This document shows, piece after piece, positions 8,341-16,703 of a stretch of DNA of 49,125 nt. A program made the position numbers and the translations under genes. A model generated the notes under the pieces. That model saw only the letters and a list, made by a program, of their open reading frames with translations. It was not told the DNA's origin and did not search any database. Origin of the DNA: Methanosarcina sp. MSH10X1 (GTDB lineage: Archaea; Halobacteriota; Methanosarcinia; Methanosarcinales; Methanosarcinaceae); assembly GCF_004099695.1 (NCBI RefSeq), contig NZ_SCHL01000022.1, positions 1 to 49,125 of the forward strand. The letters are read 5' to 3'. Within the stretch, counting starts at the first letter, position 1. The number at the start of each line of letters is the position of its first letter.

Positions 8341-8517
8341 ATGAAGAACTTTATTGTAAAAGGCAAATTCAAAGCAGGAAATTCCTGGGAAAAATTCACA
8401 AAGCAGATCGAAAGTCAGAATGAAAAGAACGCAACGGATAAGGTCTATTCTGTCTTCGGAAGCAAGCACGGTATTAAGAGAAGCCAGATCCAGATCGAAA
8501 GCATTGCTGAGGAGTGA
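8341..8517 (+). CDS. rplX: 50S ribosomal protein L18a (LX)
   Basis: A 58-residue protein with [58 protein letters not shown], the length and pattern of archaeal ribosomal protein LX, equivalent to eukaryotic L18a. ATG 8341 is preferred over GTG 8329, as GGTGA (8331-8335) is five bases upstream. It is placed between eif6 and prefoldin alpha exactly as in other archaea. Its stop codon is six bases upstream of pfdA. Confidence 0.93.
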   Translation: MKNFIVKGKFKAGNSWEKFTKQIESQNEKNATDKVYSVFGSKHGIKRSQIQIESIAEE

Positions 8518-8522
8518 AGGAT

Positions 8523-8954
8523 ATGGCAGGAGTCAGTGAAGATATCAGAAATCTGGCAGCCAGGCATCAGGAATTCCAGAGACAGGCAGAAGCCTTAAGG
8601 CAGCAGATGAATATGGTTCAGGCTTCCATTACAAGCTGTGACCAGACAATAATAACCATCAACGAGCTTAAGACCGCTTCAGCGGAAGGGAAGATTGCCG
8701 AAACGATGGTCCCCGTAGGTTTTGGTTCATTCGTTCATGCCGAAATAAAAAATGCAGATAAGGTTATTGTGGACCTTGGATCGGGCTTCAGTGCAGAAAA
8801 AACTGCAGATGAAGCTATTGAAACTCTTAACCGCCGCAAAGAGCAGCTTACGAAAATCCTCGAACAGATGAATACTTCACTGACTAATTATTTACAGGGC
8901 ATGCAGGCCCTGGAAACTGAGGCTGCAAAGCTTCAGCAACCTGGCCAGGCCTGA
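8523..8954 (+). CDS. pfdA: Prefoldin alpha subunit
   Basis: The 143-residue protein has the prefoldin alpha plan: an N-terminal coiled coil (residues about 5-45), a central beta-hairpin region with MVPVGFGSFVHAEIKNADKVIVDLGSGFSAEKTADEAI, and a C-terminal coiled coil (about 100-140, RRKEQLTKILEQMNTSLTNYLQGMQALE). Prefoldin is a hexamer of two alpha and four beta subunits that captures unfolded proteins and passes them to the thermosome. ATG 8523 is chosen with GGAGTG at 8511-8516; the frame is open to 8514 only by a GTG overlapping that site. Confidence 0.95.
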   Translation: MAGVSEDIRNLAARHQEFQRQAEALRQQMNMVQASITSCDQTIITINELKTASAEGKIAETMVPVGFGSFVHAEIKNADKVIVDLGSGFSAEKTADEAIETLNRRKEQLTKILEQMNTSLTNYLQGMQALETEAAKLQQPGQA

Positions 8955-9067
8955 AAAGACCTGGCTCAGACAAAAAGGATAAAACTCAAAATCCCTATTT
9001 GAGAACGAAGCCTTTTATTTCGAATTAACTATCTATTTTTTATTGAATTTCTTTGGGATGGGATCCT

Positions 9068-10336
9068 GTGTTCAACAAATTCAAAGAAAAACTTGGGAAT
9101 TTTAAGAAGGCACTAAGCAGAACCATTGATGACAAAGCGGTAGAAATCGAACCGGTAGTCGAACCTGTGCCTGAGTCCGAAGAGGGCTTTGAAGAGGAGA
9201 TCGAGCCCATTCCAGAGGAAGAAGAGTACGAAACACCCCTGGAAGAGGAGGAAGAGTACGAAATCGAGCCCGCCGAAGACAAACCTGTAAAGACTGCATC
9301 TCCAAAGGTCGGGATCGAAGACTTGAAAAAGGCAGAATACAGGAAAAAACTTGAGGACCGGAAAAAGGTTGCAGAGAGCAAACCTTTGGAAGAAGAAGTG
9401 CCTGAAGAAAAGAAATCCTTCTTTAAAAAATTCTCCTCGAAGGTAGGATTTACACAAAAAGCAAAGGCGCTGGTCTTTAACAGAGAGGTCTATCTGGATA
9501 GTAAAGACCTTGAAGAACCTCTCTGGGAACTTGAAATGGGACTTCTTGAGAGCGACCTTGCCCTTTCGGTTTCCGAGGCAATTGTGGAATCCGTGAAAAA
9601 ACAGCTCACAGGTACCACAAAACGTATCGGAAGCAATACGGGAGAGATTGTAGAGGCAGCCCTGGAAAAAGCTATCTATGACGTGGTTTCCGCCAATACT
9701 TTTGATTTTGACGAGTATGTACGGAACAGGGAAAAGCCTGTACATATTGTCTTTGTTGGAATCAACGGAACAGGGAAAACAACGTCCATTGCAAAAATGA
9801 CGCACAGGCTGCTCAAATCAGATTACTCTGTGGTTCTTGCTGCAGGAGATACCTTCAGGGCAGGTGCAATTGACCAGCTCGGGATTCATGCCGACAGGCT
9901 CGGAGTAAAAATGATTAAGCATCAGCCCGGAGCCGACCCTGCGGCAGTTATTTATGACGCGGTGCAGTATGCAAAAGCCCATAAAATTGATTTCGTGCTT
10001 TCGGATACGGCAGGCCGTATGCATACCAATCTCAACCTTATGTCGCAGATGGAAAAAATCTGCAGGGTAAGCACTCCGGATCTCATAATTTTTGTGGATG
10101 AAGCTGTAGCAGGAAATGATGCCGTTGAGAGGGCTGCGCAGTTCAATGAAGCTGTGCCGATTGATGGGTCTATCCTGACAAAAATAGATGCTGATGCCAA
10201 AGGAGGAGCAGCGATATCCATTGCCTATATCACAGGCAAACCCATTCTCTTTTTCGGGGTAGGTCAGGGTTATGAGGATTTAAAAAAGTTTGATCCCGAG
10301 TGGTTTATAGACCAGCTTTTCAACCAGACCGTTTAA
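9068..10336 (+). CDS. ftsY: Signal recognition particle receptor FtsY
   Basis: The 422-residue protein is the SRP receptor GTPase. A long acidic A-domain (about residues 25-80, many Glu/Pro) precedes a helical N-domain, then the G-domain with the P-loop GINGTGKTTS (about 231-240), AGDTFRAGAIDQL, SDTAGRMHTN (G3) and LTKIDADAKGGAA (G4/G5). FtsY docks ribosome-SRP complexes at the membrane. Start choice: the family begins MFNKFKEKL-like, so GTG 9068 is used, with GGGATGGGAT just upstream; a TTG at 9053 has no ribosome-binding site. It closes the conserved translation and chaperone string, about 110 bases after pfdA. Confidence 0.95.
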   Translation: MFNKFKEKLGNFKKALSRTIDDKAVEIEPVVEPVPESEEGFEEEIEPIPEEEEYETPLEEEEEYEIEPAEDKPVKTASPKVGIEDLKKAEYRKKLEDRKKVAESKPLEEEVPEEKKSFFKKFSSKVGFTQKAKALVFNREVYLDSKDLEEPLWELEMGLLESDLALSVSEAIVESVKKQLTGTTKRIGSNTGEIVEAALEKAIYDVVSANTFDFDEYVRNREKPVHIVFVGINGTGKTTSIAKMTHRLLKSDYSVVLAAGDTFRAGAIDQLGIHADRLGVKMIKHQPGADPAAVIYDAVQYAKAHKIDFVLSDTAGRMHTNLNLMSQMEKICRVSTPDLIIFVDEAVAGNDAVERAAQFNEAVPIDGSILTKIDADAKGGAAISIAYITGKPILFFGVGQGYEDLKKFDPEWFIDQLFNQTV

Positions 10337-10363
10337 GCTTTGAGCTATCAGGGAATAGTAAAT

Positions 10364-10383
10364 CTCCCGAACTCCTTCGGGAG
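10364..10383 (+). terminator. Strong hairpin after ftsY
   Basis: CTCCCGAA (10364-10371) and TTCGGGAG (10376-10383) form a perfect 8-bp stem, with further pairing of AATAGT and ACTATT outside. It lies about 30 bases beyond the ftsY stop and probably ends the operon; a second small hairpin (TCTTAGA/TCTAAGA) follows near 10424-10440. Confidence 0.55.
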
Positions 10384-10482
10384 CACTATTTCGCGAATTC
10401 TGCTGCAGGACTAATATGGAGAATCTTAGATTTCTAAGACTCTGGATTTCCCGGAGGAGAGTTTGGATTTTAACCGAGAATC

Positions 10483-10671
10483 TCAGGGCTCCTCAGGAAT
10501 AATAATCCATGCTATTATATAGGCAACCAGACCGCCTGCTCCCGCGCTCACTATGGAAATAAGCAGCCATAGAAGCCTTATAAGCGTAGGGTCAAGCTTA
10601 AAGTATTCACCAATCCCGCCACATACCCCTGCAATAATCCTGTTCCTCTTCGACCTGTACAACCTATTCAT
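10483..10671 (-). CDS. PspC-domain membrane protein
   Basis: The 62-residue protein is a single PspC domain: LYRSKRNRIIAGVCGGIGEYFKLDPTLIRLLWLLISIVSAGAGGLVAYIIAWIIIPEEP. GVCGGIGEYF and the paired glycines followed by a long hydrophobic segment (about residues 30-57) are diagnostic. In bacteria PspC senses envelope stress; stand-alone archaeal copies are widespread and their role is unknown. It is convergent with ftsY and has no obvious partner gene. Length is normal for minimal PspC proteins. Confidence 0.9.
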   Translation of the reverse strand: MNRLYRSKRNRIIAGVCGGIGEYFKLDPTLIRLLWLLISIVSAGAGGLVAYIIAWIIIPEEP

Positions 10672-10916
10672 TTGACCACCCTTATTATGCTTAAATAAGC
10701 TAATAACAGATTGCTGGCATTCGCGCTGTAAGTCAGTTTTCTATCAATCCTTTTTAAAATGATTGTAATAATAGATTGCTTAGATTCGATTTATAAGTAA
10801 CTCCGGGCTAAAACGTTCATCAGGAGTTCCCTTACACTTGACGGTACAGGCTAATTTTTAAGCTACATTCCTATTCACGATTTCCTTTCACAAAGACATG
10901 GCAGAAAACCAGATTC

Positions 10917-12008
10917 TCAAATTTTGGCCCACTCACTGGTTATATTTTCAGATAAAAAGTTCTCCCCGGATGCCTGCACATATACCCTGAAATTTCCACC
11001 TCCAGGGACCTTAAGCCCATTCGCAGTGTAATTGTAAACGCCTTCAGGCTCAATCGTAACCTGAGAACTTTCGATCTCATCCCAGAGAGAGAGCTCATCT
11101 TCACCCTGAAGGGCCACGTAAACAGTCATATTTTCAGCCCTTTCTGAGCCTACATTAGTTGCAGAAACCCTGACATCGACAACTCCTTCTTTTTTTGAGT
11201 ATTCGCACAGCGCTTTGAAATCAAGATTAATCATTGGTCTTCTATAAACAGGGACAACACGTACAGGCTGGTCTGCATATTCTTCGGGAATTTCTCCTAT
11301 CTGCCAGTCACTACCTGTGGTTTCCAGATAGTAGTAATTGCTACCTTCGTACTCGAAACTCCTGCCTTTCTGCCCAGGATTGCATTTTATCCCCAGAGCC
11401 ATATGTTCAGGTAGTTCCAGAAGGACAGCGTCGCATCCCATTTCCTGGAGAATTGCTACGGAGAGAATTGAGGTATCTTCACAGTCCCCCCCATTCTCAT
11501 AAAGAGTTTCATAAGGAAAACGAGGGTACTGGTCGTAACCTGAACTCTGGAGGTCCGAGGTATAGTTAAAGGACTGAACAAATGAAGCACAAAATTCCGG
11601 GATTTCGCTTTCCTCAAACCCATAAGCTTTCGAAAGGGAAAATAAAGCGTTTGTAATCTCCTTAATTAACAAGTCATCGTATGGGTCCGAGGCGAATAGA
11701 TCATAATCCCTGTTTCGAGTCCTGTCTTTATATGTTTCATATAGTGCATCGTCAAGAGGCAGGGTAAGCTGCCAGCGACGGCCTTCGTATTCCCATGAGT
11801 AAGTTCGGGATGGCATTCCGGCAGTTACTGATCCTTCCGCAATCGAAGCATTGCAAGGCTCGCAGTTTATAATGTTTACTCCTACAGGATTCTCGCCGGC
11901 ATCGCCTATGCCGGAGTATACGGAAGTCTCAGGGCAGGGCCAGGTTAAGAGAAACTCGGCCAGATAAATGAACAGGAAAAGATAAAGCAGAGTGGCTGCG
12001 CTTTTCAT
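10917..12008 (-). CDS. Secreted transglutaminase-like protein
   Basis: A 363-residue protein with an N-terminal signal or anchor segment (residues about 5-23, ATLLYLFLFIYLAEFLLTW). The central region (about 120-230) carries a transglutaminase/cysteine-protease-like triad candidate: GGDCEDTSIL (Cys), ELPEHMALGI (His) and a following acidic residue after YYYLETTG. The last 100 residues look like a beta-sandwich of the CARDB type (VDVRVSATNVGSERAENMTVYVAL ... GVYNYTANGLKVPGGGNFRVYVQASG). It is probably exported and acts on the cell surface; target unknown. Several Asn-x-Ser/Thr sequons fit surface location. The next gene upstream on the strand (DUF523) ends 36 bases before it, so the two may be cotranscribed. 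Confidence 0.75.
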   Translation of the reverse strand: MKSAATLLYLFLFIYLAEFLLTWPCPETSVYSGIGDAGENPVGVNIINCEPCNASIAEGSVTAGMPSRTYSWEYEGRRWQLTLPLDDALYETYKDRTRNRDYDLFASDPYDDLLIKEITNALFSLSKAYGFEESEIPEFCASFVQSFNYTSDLQSSGYDQYPRFPYETLYENGGDCEDTSILSVAILQEMGCDAVLLELPEHMALGIKCNPGQKGRSFEYEGSNYYYLETTGSDWQIGEIPEEYADQPVRVVPVYRRPMINLDFKALCEYSKKEGVVDVRVSATNVGSERAENMTVYVALQGEDELSLWDEIESSQVTIEPEGVYNYTANGLKVPGGGNFRVYVQASGENFLSENITSEWAKI

Positions 12009-12044
12009 AAATTACCCCCCATCCAGAATTGCATAGTCTCTAAC

Positions 12045-13028
12045 TCATTTCCAGAGGTCTTCTCTGAGATGGGAGTCTACATATTCGACTTCCAGCAGGC
12101 CTTCCGGATAGGGCTCAAAAAAGGACTGATCCATAAGGTACTGATCCCCAAAGCGCACAGCCCAGGCTCTGATGGTATTAATTGCAGGGCAAAGTGAGGT
12201 CTTTCCGTCCCTGTATTTCTGGATTAAATCAAAAAATAGCGCTTTTTCCTGAGCCGAGAGCTTCTCTGAGAAATATCCGAAAGCGTGCATGAGCACATTA
12301 ATATTCGCTGTATATTTCGGAGGTTTTGATAGGGCGTTGTAAAGATGCTGCTCGTAATCAAAGATCAGTTCCTGAAAAGTTCTCCCCTCTTTATTTGCAA
12401 CAATATTTCCGAGTTGCCGGAGTTCCGCCTGGCTGTATGCCATGAGAAGGTACTTGTTTTCGGTATGGAATGCAATAAGGTCTCTCATGCGGCCTTCGGA
12501 TTTTATTTTTCGGAAAGCGGCAAGTACAAAGAGCTTGGTCATGAAATGCTCTTTTATGCGGGAATTCCTTAGCCTGCCTTCATCCTCGATGGCAAGATAA
12601 GGAAATCTTCTCAGGACTATTCCCCCGAAAAACCCTGAAGTCTTCCCGATTGCTCCTGACCTGAGTGCTGCAGTTGAGTAAACTTTCACGTCCTTAATGC
12701 CACAGGAAGGAGACCGGTATTTCAGAATAAAACCGTCAATGTCTCCTGCAGAATTTAGGAAATCAGTGCAAAATGCCTCCATAACTTCAGTTAGATCCCT
12801 GCCGCTTGCGGACTGTACAAGCCGCTGTTTCCCATTTTCAAGAATTATCCTTATCGGATTTCTGGGAACACCGAGCCCTATTTCCACTTCCGGACAAACA
12901 GGCAGGAAATCGACATATTCCACAAGGTTTGCCACTATGGGACTGCTTATTACATCCCCGTTATATCTACATCGATCAAACTCAAGGCACCTACTAACCA
13001 CGACCTTTGGCCGAACAAACTCCCTCAT
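12045..13028 (-). CDS. DUF523-DUF1722 protein (TudS-like iron-sulfur plus YbgA domain)
   Basis: Two domains in 327 residues. Residues 1-140 are DUF523, with SRCLEFDRCRYNG, LPVCPEVEIGLGVPRNPIRI and KYRSPSCGIKDVKVY; three cysteines (in SRC, PVC and PSCG) fit a [4Fe-4S] cluster as in thiouracil desulfidase TudS. Residues about 175-320 are DUF1722/YbgA (LIAFHTENKYLLMAYSQAELRQLGNIVANKE ... LCPAINTIRAWAVRFGDQYLMDQSFFEPYPEGL). The fusion is common in bacteria and archaea. Desulfuration of thiolated nucleobases is a reasonable guess for the first domain. GGGGTTTAA lies just before the ATG. Confidence 0.88.
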   Translation of the reverse strand: MREFVRPKVVVSRCLEFDRCRYNGDVISSPIVANLVEYVDFLPVCPEVEIGLGVPRNPIRIILENGKQRLVQSASGRDLTEVMEAFCTDFLNSAGDIDGFILKYRSPSCGIKDVKVYSTAALRSGAIGKTSGFFGGIVLRRFPYLAIEDEGRLRNSRIKEHFMTKLFVLAAFRKIKSEGRMRDLIAFHTENKYLLMAYSQAELRQLGNIVANKEGRTFQELIFDYEQHLYNALSKPPKYTANINVLMHAFGYFSEKLSAQEKALFFDLIQKYRDGKTSLCPAINTIRAWAVRFGDQYLMDQSFFEPYPEGLLEVEYVDSHLREDLWK

Positions 13029-13472
13029 TTAAACCCCATATAAGAAAGGATTTCCAGCATAAATTACTTTCCAGAAGAAGGTCGCAAGAGACTTCTTTTT
13101 TAAAAATAGTAAGTTAGAAAGTAAGGATCTTTCTGAAAAGGTTTTAAATCAGTTATTGCATAAAAATAGTAAGTTAGAAGGAATAAATGGTTTAAAAATA
13201 AATCAAAAATTTAACAAGAATCGCCGCATAACATATGTCCAGGAAGAGAGATTTTTGAAAAAAGTGGCTTTATAAAAGCTAGTTTTTCCATTAATGGAGG
13301 CACCCTTACTTATTCCGGAAATAGATTTATAGTAACAAAAATAATTATAGGATATAACCTATTAAGGGGACCAGGGAAAGGGCAGTGTTTTTAGGGGTTA
13401 AGTTCCCGAAAAATCGAGGTCAGTCTCAAGATCCCAAAAAACGGTGTACTTTAAAAATTATAAGGTGAAGAT
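13029..13472. other. Divergent intergenic region with 19-bp direct repeat and peroxiredoxin promoter
   Basis: No gene is seen in 444 bases. A perfect 19-bp direct repeat (TAAAAATAGTAAGTTAGAA) occurs at 13101-13119 and 13161-13179, exactly 60 bases apart, between the divergent DUF523 and peroxiredoxin genes. A TATA-like GATTTATAG (about 13324-13332) faces the peroxiredoxin. The element at 13404-13431 recurs upstream of the second peroxiredoxin. Confidence 0.5.
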
Positions 13473-14159
13473 ATGGTACAAGCCGAGTATGAACAGATAC
13501 GTATGCCGCTTATAGGAGACGATGCACCCGCGTTTAAAGCCGTGACAACTGAGGGACCAATGAATTTCCCGGATGACTACAAAGGCAAATGGGTCATTCT
13601 CTTCAGCCATCCTGCCGATTTCACACCCGTGTGCACTACCGAATTCATGACTTTTGCCAGCATGCAGGAAGAATTCAGGGAAATGAATACCGAACTTATA
13701 GGACTTTCTATAGACAGTGTATTTTCCCATATTGCCTGGCTTAAGAGGATTGAAGAAAAAATCGAATATAAAGGAATGAAAAATCTCGAGATCAAGTTCC
13801 CGGTAATAGAAGACCTGAAGATGGATGTTGCGAAAAAATATGGTATGATCCAGCCAAAAGCCTCGACTACACAGGCTGTAAGAGCCGTATTTATAATAGA
13901 CCCTGAAGCAAAGATCAGGACAATACTTTACTATCCGCAGTCAACCGGAAGGAATATGCAGGAGATTAAGAGGATAGTTATCGCCCTTCAGAAAAATGCA
14001 GCTGAAAAAGTTGCAACACCAGCTAACTGGCAGCCTGGAGAGGATGTCATTATTCCGGCTCCAAGTTCGATGAAAGCCGTAAAAGAAAGACTTGGCACGC
14101 CCGAAGAGAACACGTACTGTCTTGACTGGTATTTATGCCTGAAAAAAGACAGCAAATAA
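13473..14159 (+). CDS. Peroxiredoxin, archaeal Prx6-like, copy 1
   Basis: The 228-residue thiol peroxidase reduces hydrogen peroxide and organic peroxides in the cytoplasm. Peroxidatic Cys54 is in HPADFTPVCTTE, the conserved Arg lies in QAVRAVFIIDPE, and the C-terminal arm ends YCLDWYLC with Cys216 and Cys222 as resolving candidates, the C-x5-C arrangement of archaeal Prx6-type enzymes such as that of Aeropyrum. AAGGTGA precedes the ATG. It is followed by a terminator and a close paralogue, so the pair arose by tandem duplication. Electron donor is likely a thioredoxin or glutaredoxin-like protein, not visible here. Confidence 0.95.
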   Translation: MVQAEYEQIRMPLIGDDAPAFKAVTTEGPMNFPDDYKGKWVILFSHPADFTPVCTTEFMTFASMQEEFREMNTELIGLSIDSVFSHIAWLKRIEEKIEYKGMKNLEIKFPVIEDLKMDVAKKYGMIQPKASTTQAVRAVFIIDPEAKIRTILYYPQSTGRNMQEIKRIVIALQKNAAEKVATPANWQPGEDVIIPAPSSMKAVKERLGTPEENTYCLDWYLCLKKDSK

Positions 14160-14245
14160 GATAATATACAGGGATAAATACACAGATGAGTATAAAGATT
14201 TTTAAAAACTTTATACAACCTTTTTTGCTTTGTTAATAGAGAAAA

Positions 14246-14275
14246 CTCCTGGGAAACTGACCCAGGAGCCTGATT
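14246..14275 (+). terminator. Terminator between the peroxiredoxin genes
   Basis: CTCCTGGG (14246-14253) and CCCAGGAG (14261-14268) make a perfect 8-bp stem with a 7-nt loop, followed by a T-rich tract (14273-14277). TATA-like ATATATATAAAA (about 14398-14409) then serves the second gene, so each peroxiredoxin has its own transcript. Confidence 0.65.
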
Positions 14276-14517
14276 TTTAACCGGGGCGGTCTTCATCTTT
14301 TTTAATGCCGGGTACTGTCGAATTAAAGATGAGATTTTGAAACTCCCGGTGGGGGAAGCTTTTATTCGGCGTTTGAGAAGGGATTTATAAGAATGAAAAT
14401 ATATATAAAATTGCTTTTGGGGGCGGGGGAAAAGTAGAATTTTTAATGTTCACTCCCGGTAACTCGAAGTCAGTTTCCATATACAGGAACTCCTGAAGCG
14501 AAAGTGCAGGTGAGAGT

Positions 14518-15207
14518 ATGGTAGAAACCGAGTACGAGAAAATATATATACCATTAATTGGGGAAGGTGCCCCCTCATTTGAAGCCGTGACGACTCAGGG
14601 ACCAATCAACTTCCCTGAAGATTATAAAGGCAAATGGGTTATTCTCTTCAGCCATCCTGCCGATTTCACACCCGTGTGCACTACCGAATTTATGACGTTT
14701 GCCAGCATGCAGGAAGAATTCAAAGAAATGAATACAGAGCTCATTGGGATTTCTATAGATAGCATTTTTTCCCATATTGCATGGCTTAAGAGAATTGAGG
14801 AGAAGATCGAGTATAAAGGAATGAAAAATGTAAAGGTCGGTTTCCCCGTAATAGCTGACCTGAAAATGGATGTTGCCAAAAAGTACGGCATGGTTCAGTT
14901 AAAGGGTTCAAGAATCCAGACTGCAAGAGCGACATTTGTTATAGATCCCGAGTCAAAAATCAGGGCAATGATCTACTATCCTGTGCCAAATGGCAGGAAC
15001 ATGCAGGAATTCAAGAGGCTAATTACTGCCATGCAGAAGAACTACGCCGAAGGGGTATCGACTCCGGCAAACTGGCAGCCAGGTGATGACGTTATAATTC
15101 GTCCGCCCCGCTCAATGAAGGAGGTAGAGGAGAGGCTTGAAGAAGCCGATGATGGGGTTTACTGCCTTGATTGGTTTATATGCCTCAAGAAACAAAGCAA
15201 AAAATAA
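14518..15207 (+). CDS. Peroxiredoxin, archaeal Prx6-like, copy 2
   Basis: This 229-residue protein matches the preceding peroxiredoxin over the full length, with Cys54 in the same HPADFTPVCTTE motif and Cys216/Cys222 in YCLDWFIC. Long blocks (for example residues 40-60) are identical, while the middle region VGFPVIADL...QLKGSRIQTARATFVIDPE differs. AGGTGA lies before the ATG. The upstream 30-base element near 14453-14480 resembles the one before copy 1, so the duplication included the leader. Divergence in the middle segment may reflect different peroxide preference or partner. Confidence 0.95.
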   Translation: MVETEYEKIYIPLIGEGAPSFEAVTTQGPINFPEDYKGKWVILFSHPADFTPVCTTEFMTFASMQEEFKEMNTELIGISIDSIFSHIAWLKRIEEKIEYKGMKNVKVGFPVIADLKMDVAKKYGMVQLKGSRIQTARATFVIDPESKIRAMIYYPVPNGRNMQEFKRLITAMQKNYAEGVSTPANWQPGDDVIIRPPRSMKEVEERLEEADDGVYCLDWFICLKKQSKK

Positions 15208-15298
15208 TCCTGAAAACCTGAATTAAAGAGCTTCCAGAGGTTGGGAGCGGATACGGCAGGTTAGTGAGAGGAATTAATTCAAAATTATGGTAGTAAGG

Positions 15299-15327
15299 GA
15301 GGATCTCTTACGGGGAAAGAGATCCTC
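15299..15327 (+). terminator. Terminator hairpin after peroxiredoxin copy 2
   Basis: GAGGATCTCTT (15299-15309) pairs perfectly over 11 bp with AAGAGATCCTC (15317-15327). It lies about 90 bases past the stop codon. The rest of the gap 15208-15581 is AT-rich and shows no gene. Confidence 0.6.
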
Positions 15328-15581
15328 TGGTGAATCGAAGAAGGTCTAAAACTCCGTTTCACCCGAATTCATCGTAAGAAGAGATGTAAAAGTTAAAGGG
15401 TTGAAATAAAAGCTGAAAAGGTTAAATAATGACCCCCTATACCTCCTTTTTTGTGTGGTCGAGTTAATAATGCTCAAAATAATATACGAAGAACTGCTAT
15501 ATAAAATTTACTCATATTTGTAATAAATGATCATTAAATATAGGAAAAGGAAAAAGAAAATAATAAATGTAGTAGAAAAAT

Positions 15582-16400
15582 TTACTTCTTTCCGAGTTCT
15601 TTTGAGCGTTCGCTTGCCTTTATAACTGCATTCATGAATGCAGCTCTGATTCCTGCTTCTTCAAGGGCATGAACACCCTGAATGGTAGTCCCGGCAGGAG
15701 AGGTAACCATATCCTTGAGTTCTCCGGGATGCAGACCTGTTTCCAGCACCATTCGTGCAGCTCCAAGTACAGTCTGGGCTGCGAGTGTGAGGGCGCTTTT
15801 CCGGTCCATTCCTTCAAGCACAGCCCCATCAGCCATTGCTTCGATCACCGGGAAGATAAATGCAGGTCCGCTGCCGGAAAGGCCTGTGACGGCGTCCATA
15901 AGGGACTCAGGCAGCTGAACTGCAGTGCCGACCGCAGAAAAAATCTCAAGCGCAGCTTTCAGGTCTTCGGAGGTAGCACTTTTGCCGGGAGAAATTCCTG
16001 AGGCGGCTTCGGAAACTGTGGCTGCAATATTTGGCATCACCCGGACAACTCTCGTACCTTCAGGAAGAATGTTTTCGTAAGTGGCAAGAGGCACACCGGC
16101 TGCAATTGAGATGATAAGTTTATCGTTACTTATGTAAGGTTTAAGGTTTTCGAGCACAAAACTCAAGGTTTGAGGTTTCACCGCAAGGATAAGAATATCA
16201 GATTCCCGGGCAATAACAGCATTGTCTGTTGATACGTTGATGCCAAGCTGTGCATTCAGTTCATTCAAAAAAGGTTCGTATACATCGCTTGCGCCAAGAT
16301 TTTCAGGTTTTACAATTTCAGCCTTTATGATTCCCTGCATGAGAGCAGAGCCCATCTTTCCTGCTCCGATAAATCCTATCTTTCGGTTCTGAACTGTCAT
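15582..16400 (-). CDS. proC: Pyrroline-5-carboxylate reductase
   Basis: The 272-residue enzyme reduces pyrroline-5-carboxylate to proline with NAD(P)H. It has the Rossmann motif IGFIGAGKMGSALMQG (residues 8-23), ILAVKPQTL, the region RVVRVMPNIAATVSEAASG, and the C-terminal signature GLSGSGPAFIFPVIEAMADGAVLEGM followed by VTSPAGTTIQGVHALEEAGIRAAFMNAV. All are typical ProC. It lies downstream of proB on the same strand but separated by 303 bases, so it likely has its own promoter. Confidence 0.97.
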   Translation of the reverse strand: MTVQNRKIGFIGAGKMGSALMQGIIKAEIVKPENLGASDVYEPFLNELNAQLGINVSTDNAVIARESDILILAVKPQTLSFVLENLKPYISNDKLIISIAAGVPLATYENILPEGTRVVRVMPNIAATVSEAASGISPGKSATSEDLKAALEIFSAVGTAVQLPESLMDAVTGLSGSGPAFIFPVIEAMADGAVLEGMDRKSALTLAAQTVLGAARMVLETGLHPGELKDMVTSPAGTTIQGVHALEEAGIRAAFMNAVIKASERSKELGKK

Positions 16401-16498
16401 ATGTTATTTCTCCTATTTTCGAGATAAATGTAAACATTGAGGCGATTGTCTTAAAACTTACGTACAGTTAATATTGAGTAATCTCAAGAGTTCAGTAG

Positions 16499-16618
16499 TT
16501 TAAAGGAACCTGGTAATCTCAATCAGCCCAATAATTTACAGGAACTTAGTATTTAAAGGAATTTAGTATTAAGAACTTAGTATTTAAAAGAATTTAGTAT
16601 TTAAAGGAACTTAATAGA
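16499..16618. repeat. Degenerate tandem repeats between proB and proC
   Basis: About five imperfect copies of a 16-18-base unit (GAACTTAGTATTTAAAG and variants) fill 16530-16618, within the 303-base gap 16401-16703. No gene or terminator is visible in the gap. Their function is unknown; slippage-generated intergenic repeats are the simplest explanation. Confidence 0.6.
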
Positions 16619-16703
16619 CTGATAAGGACTCCAGACCGGAAGAAATTAATTTAAGCCTTAGAACTCCGGAAAATCCATTTTAATCCTCTGTATTACCGTA
16701 AAT

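Noticed and set aside
9102-9805. Long antisense frames opposite ftsY
   Set aside because: They are mirror artefacts of the acidic, codon-biased ftsY sequence with no conserved motifs.
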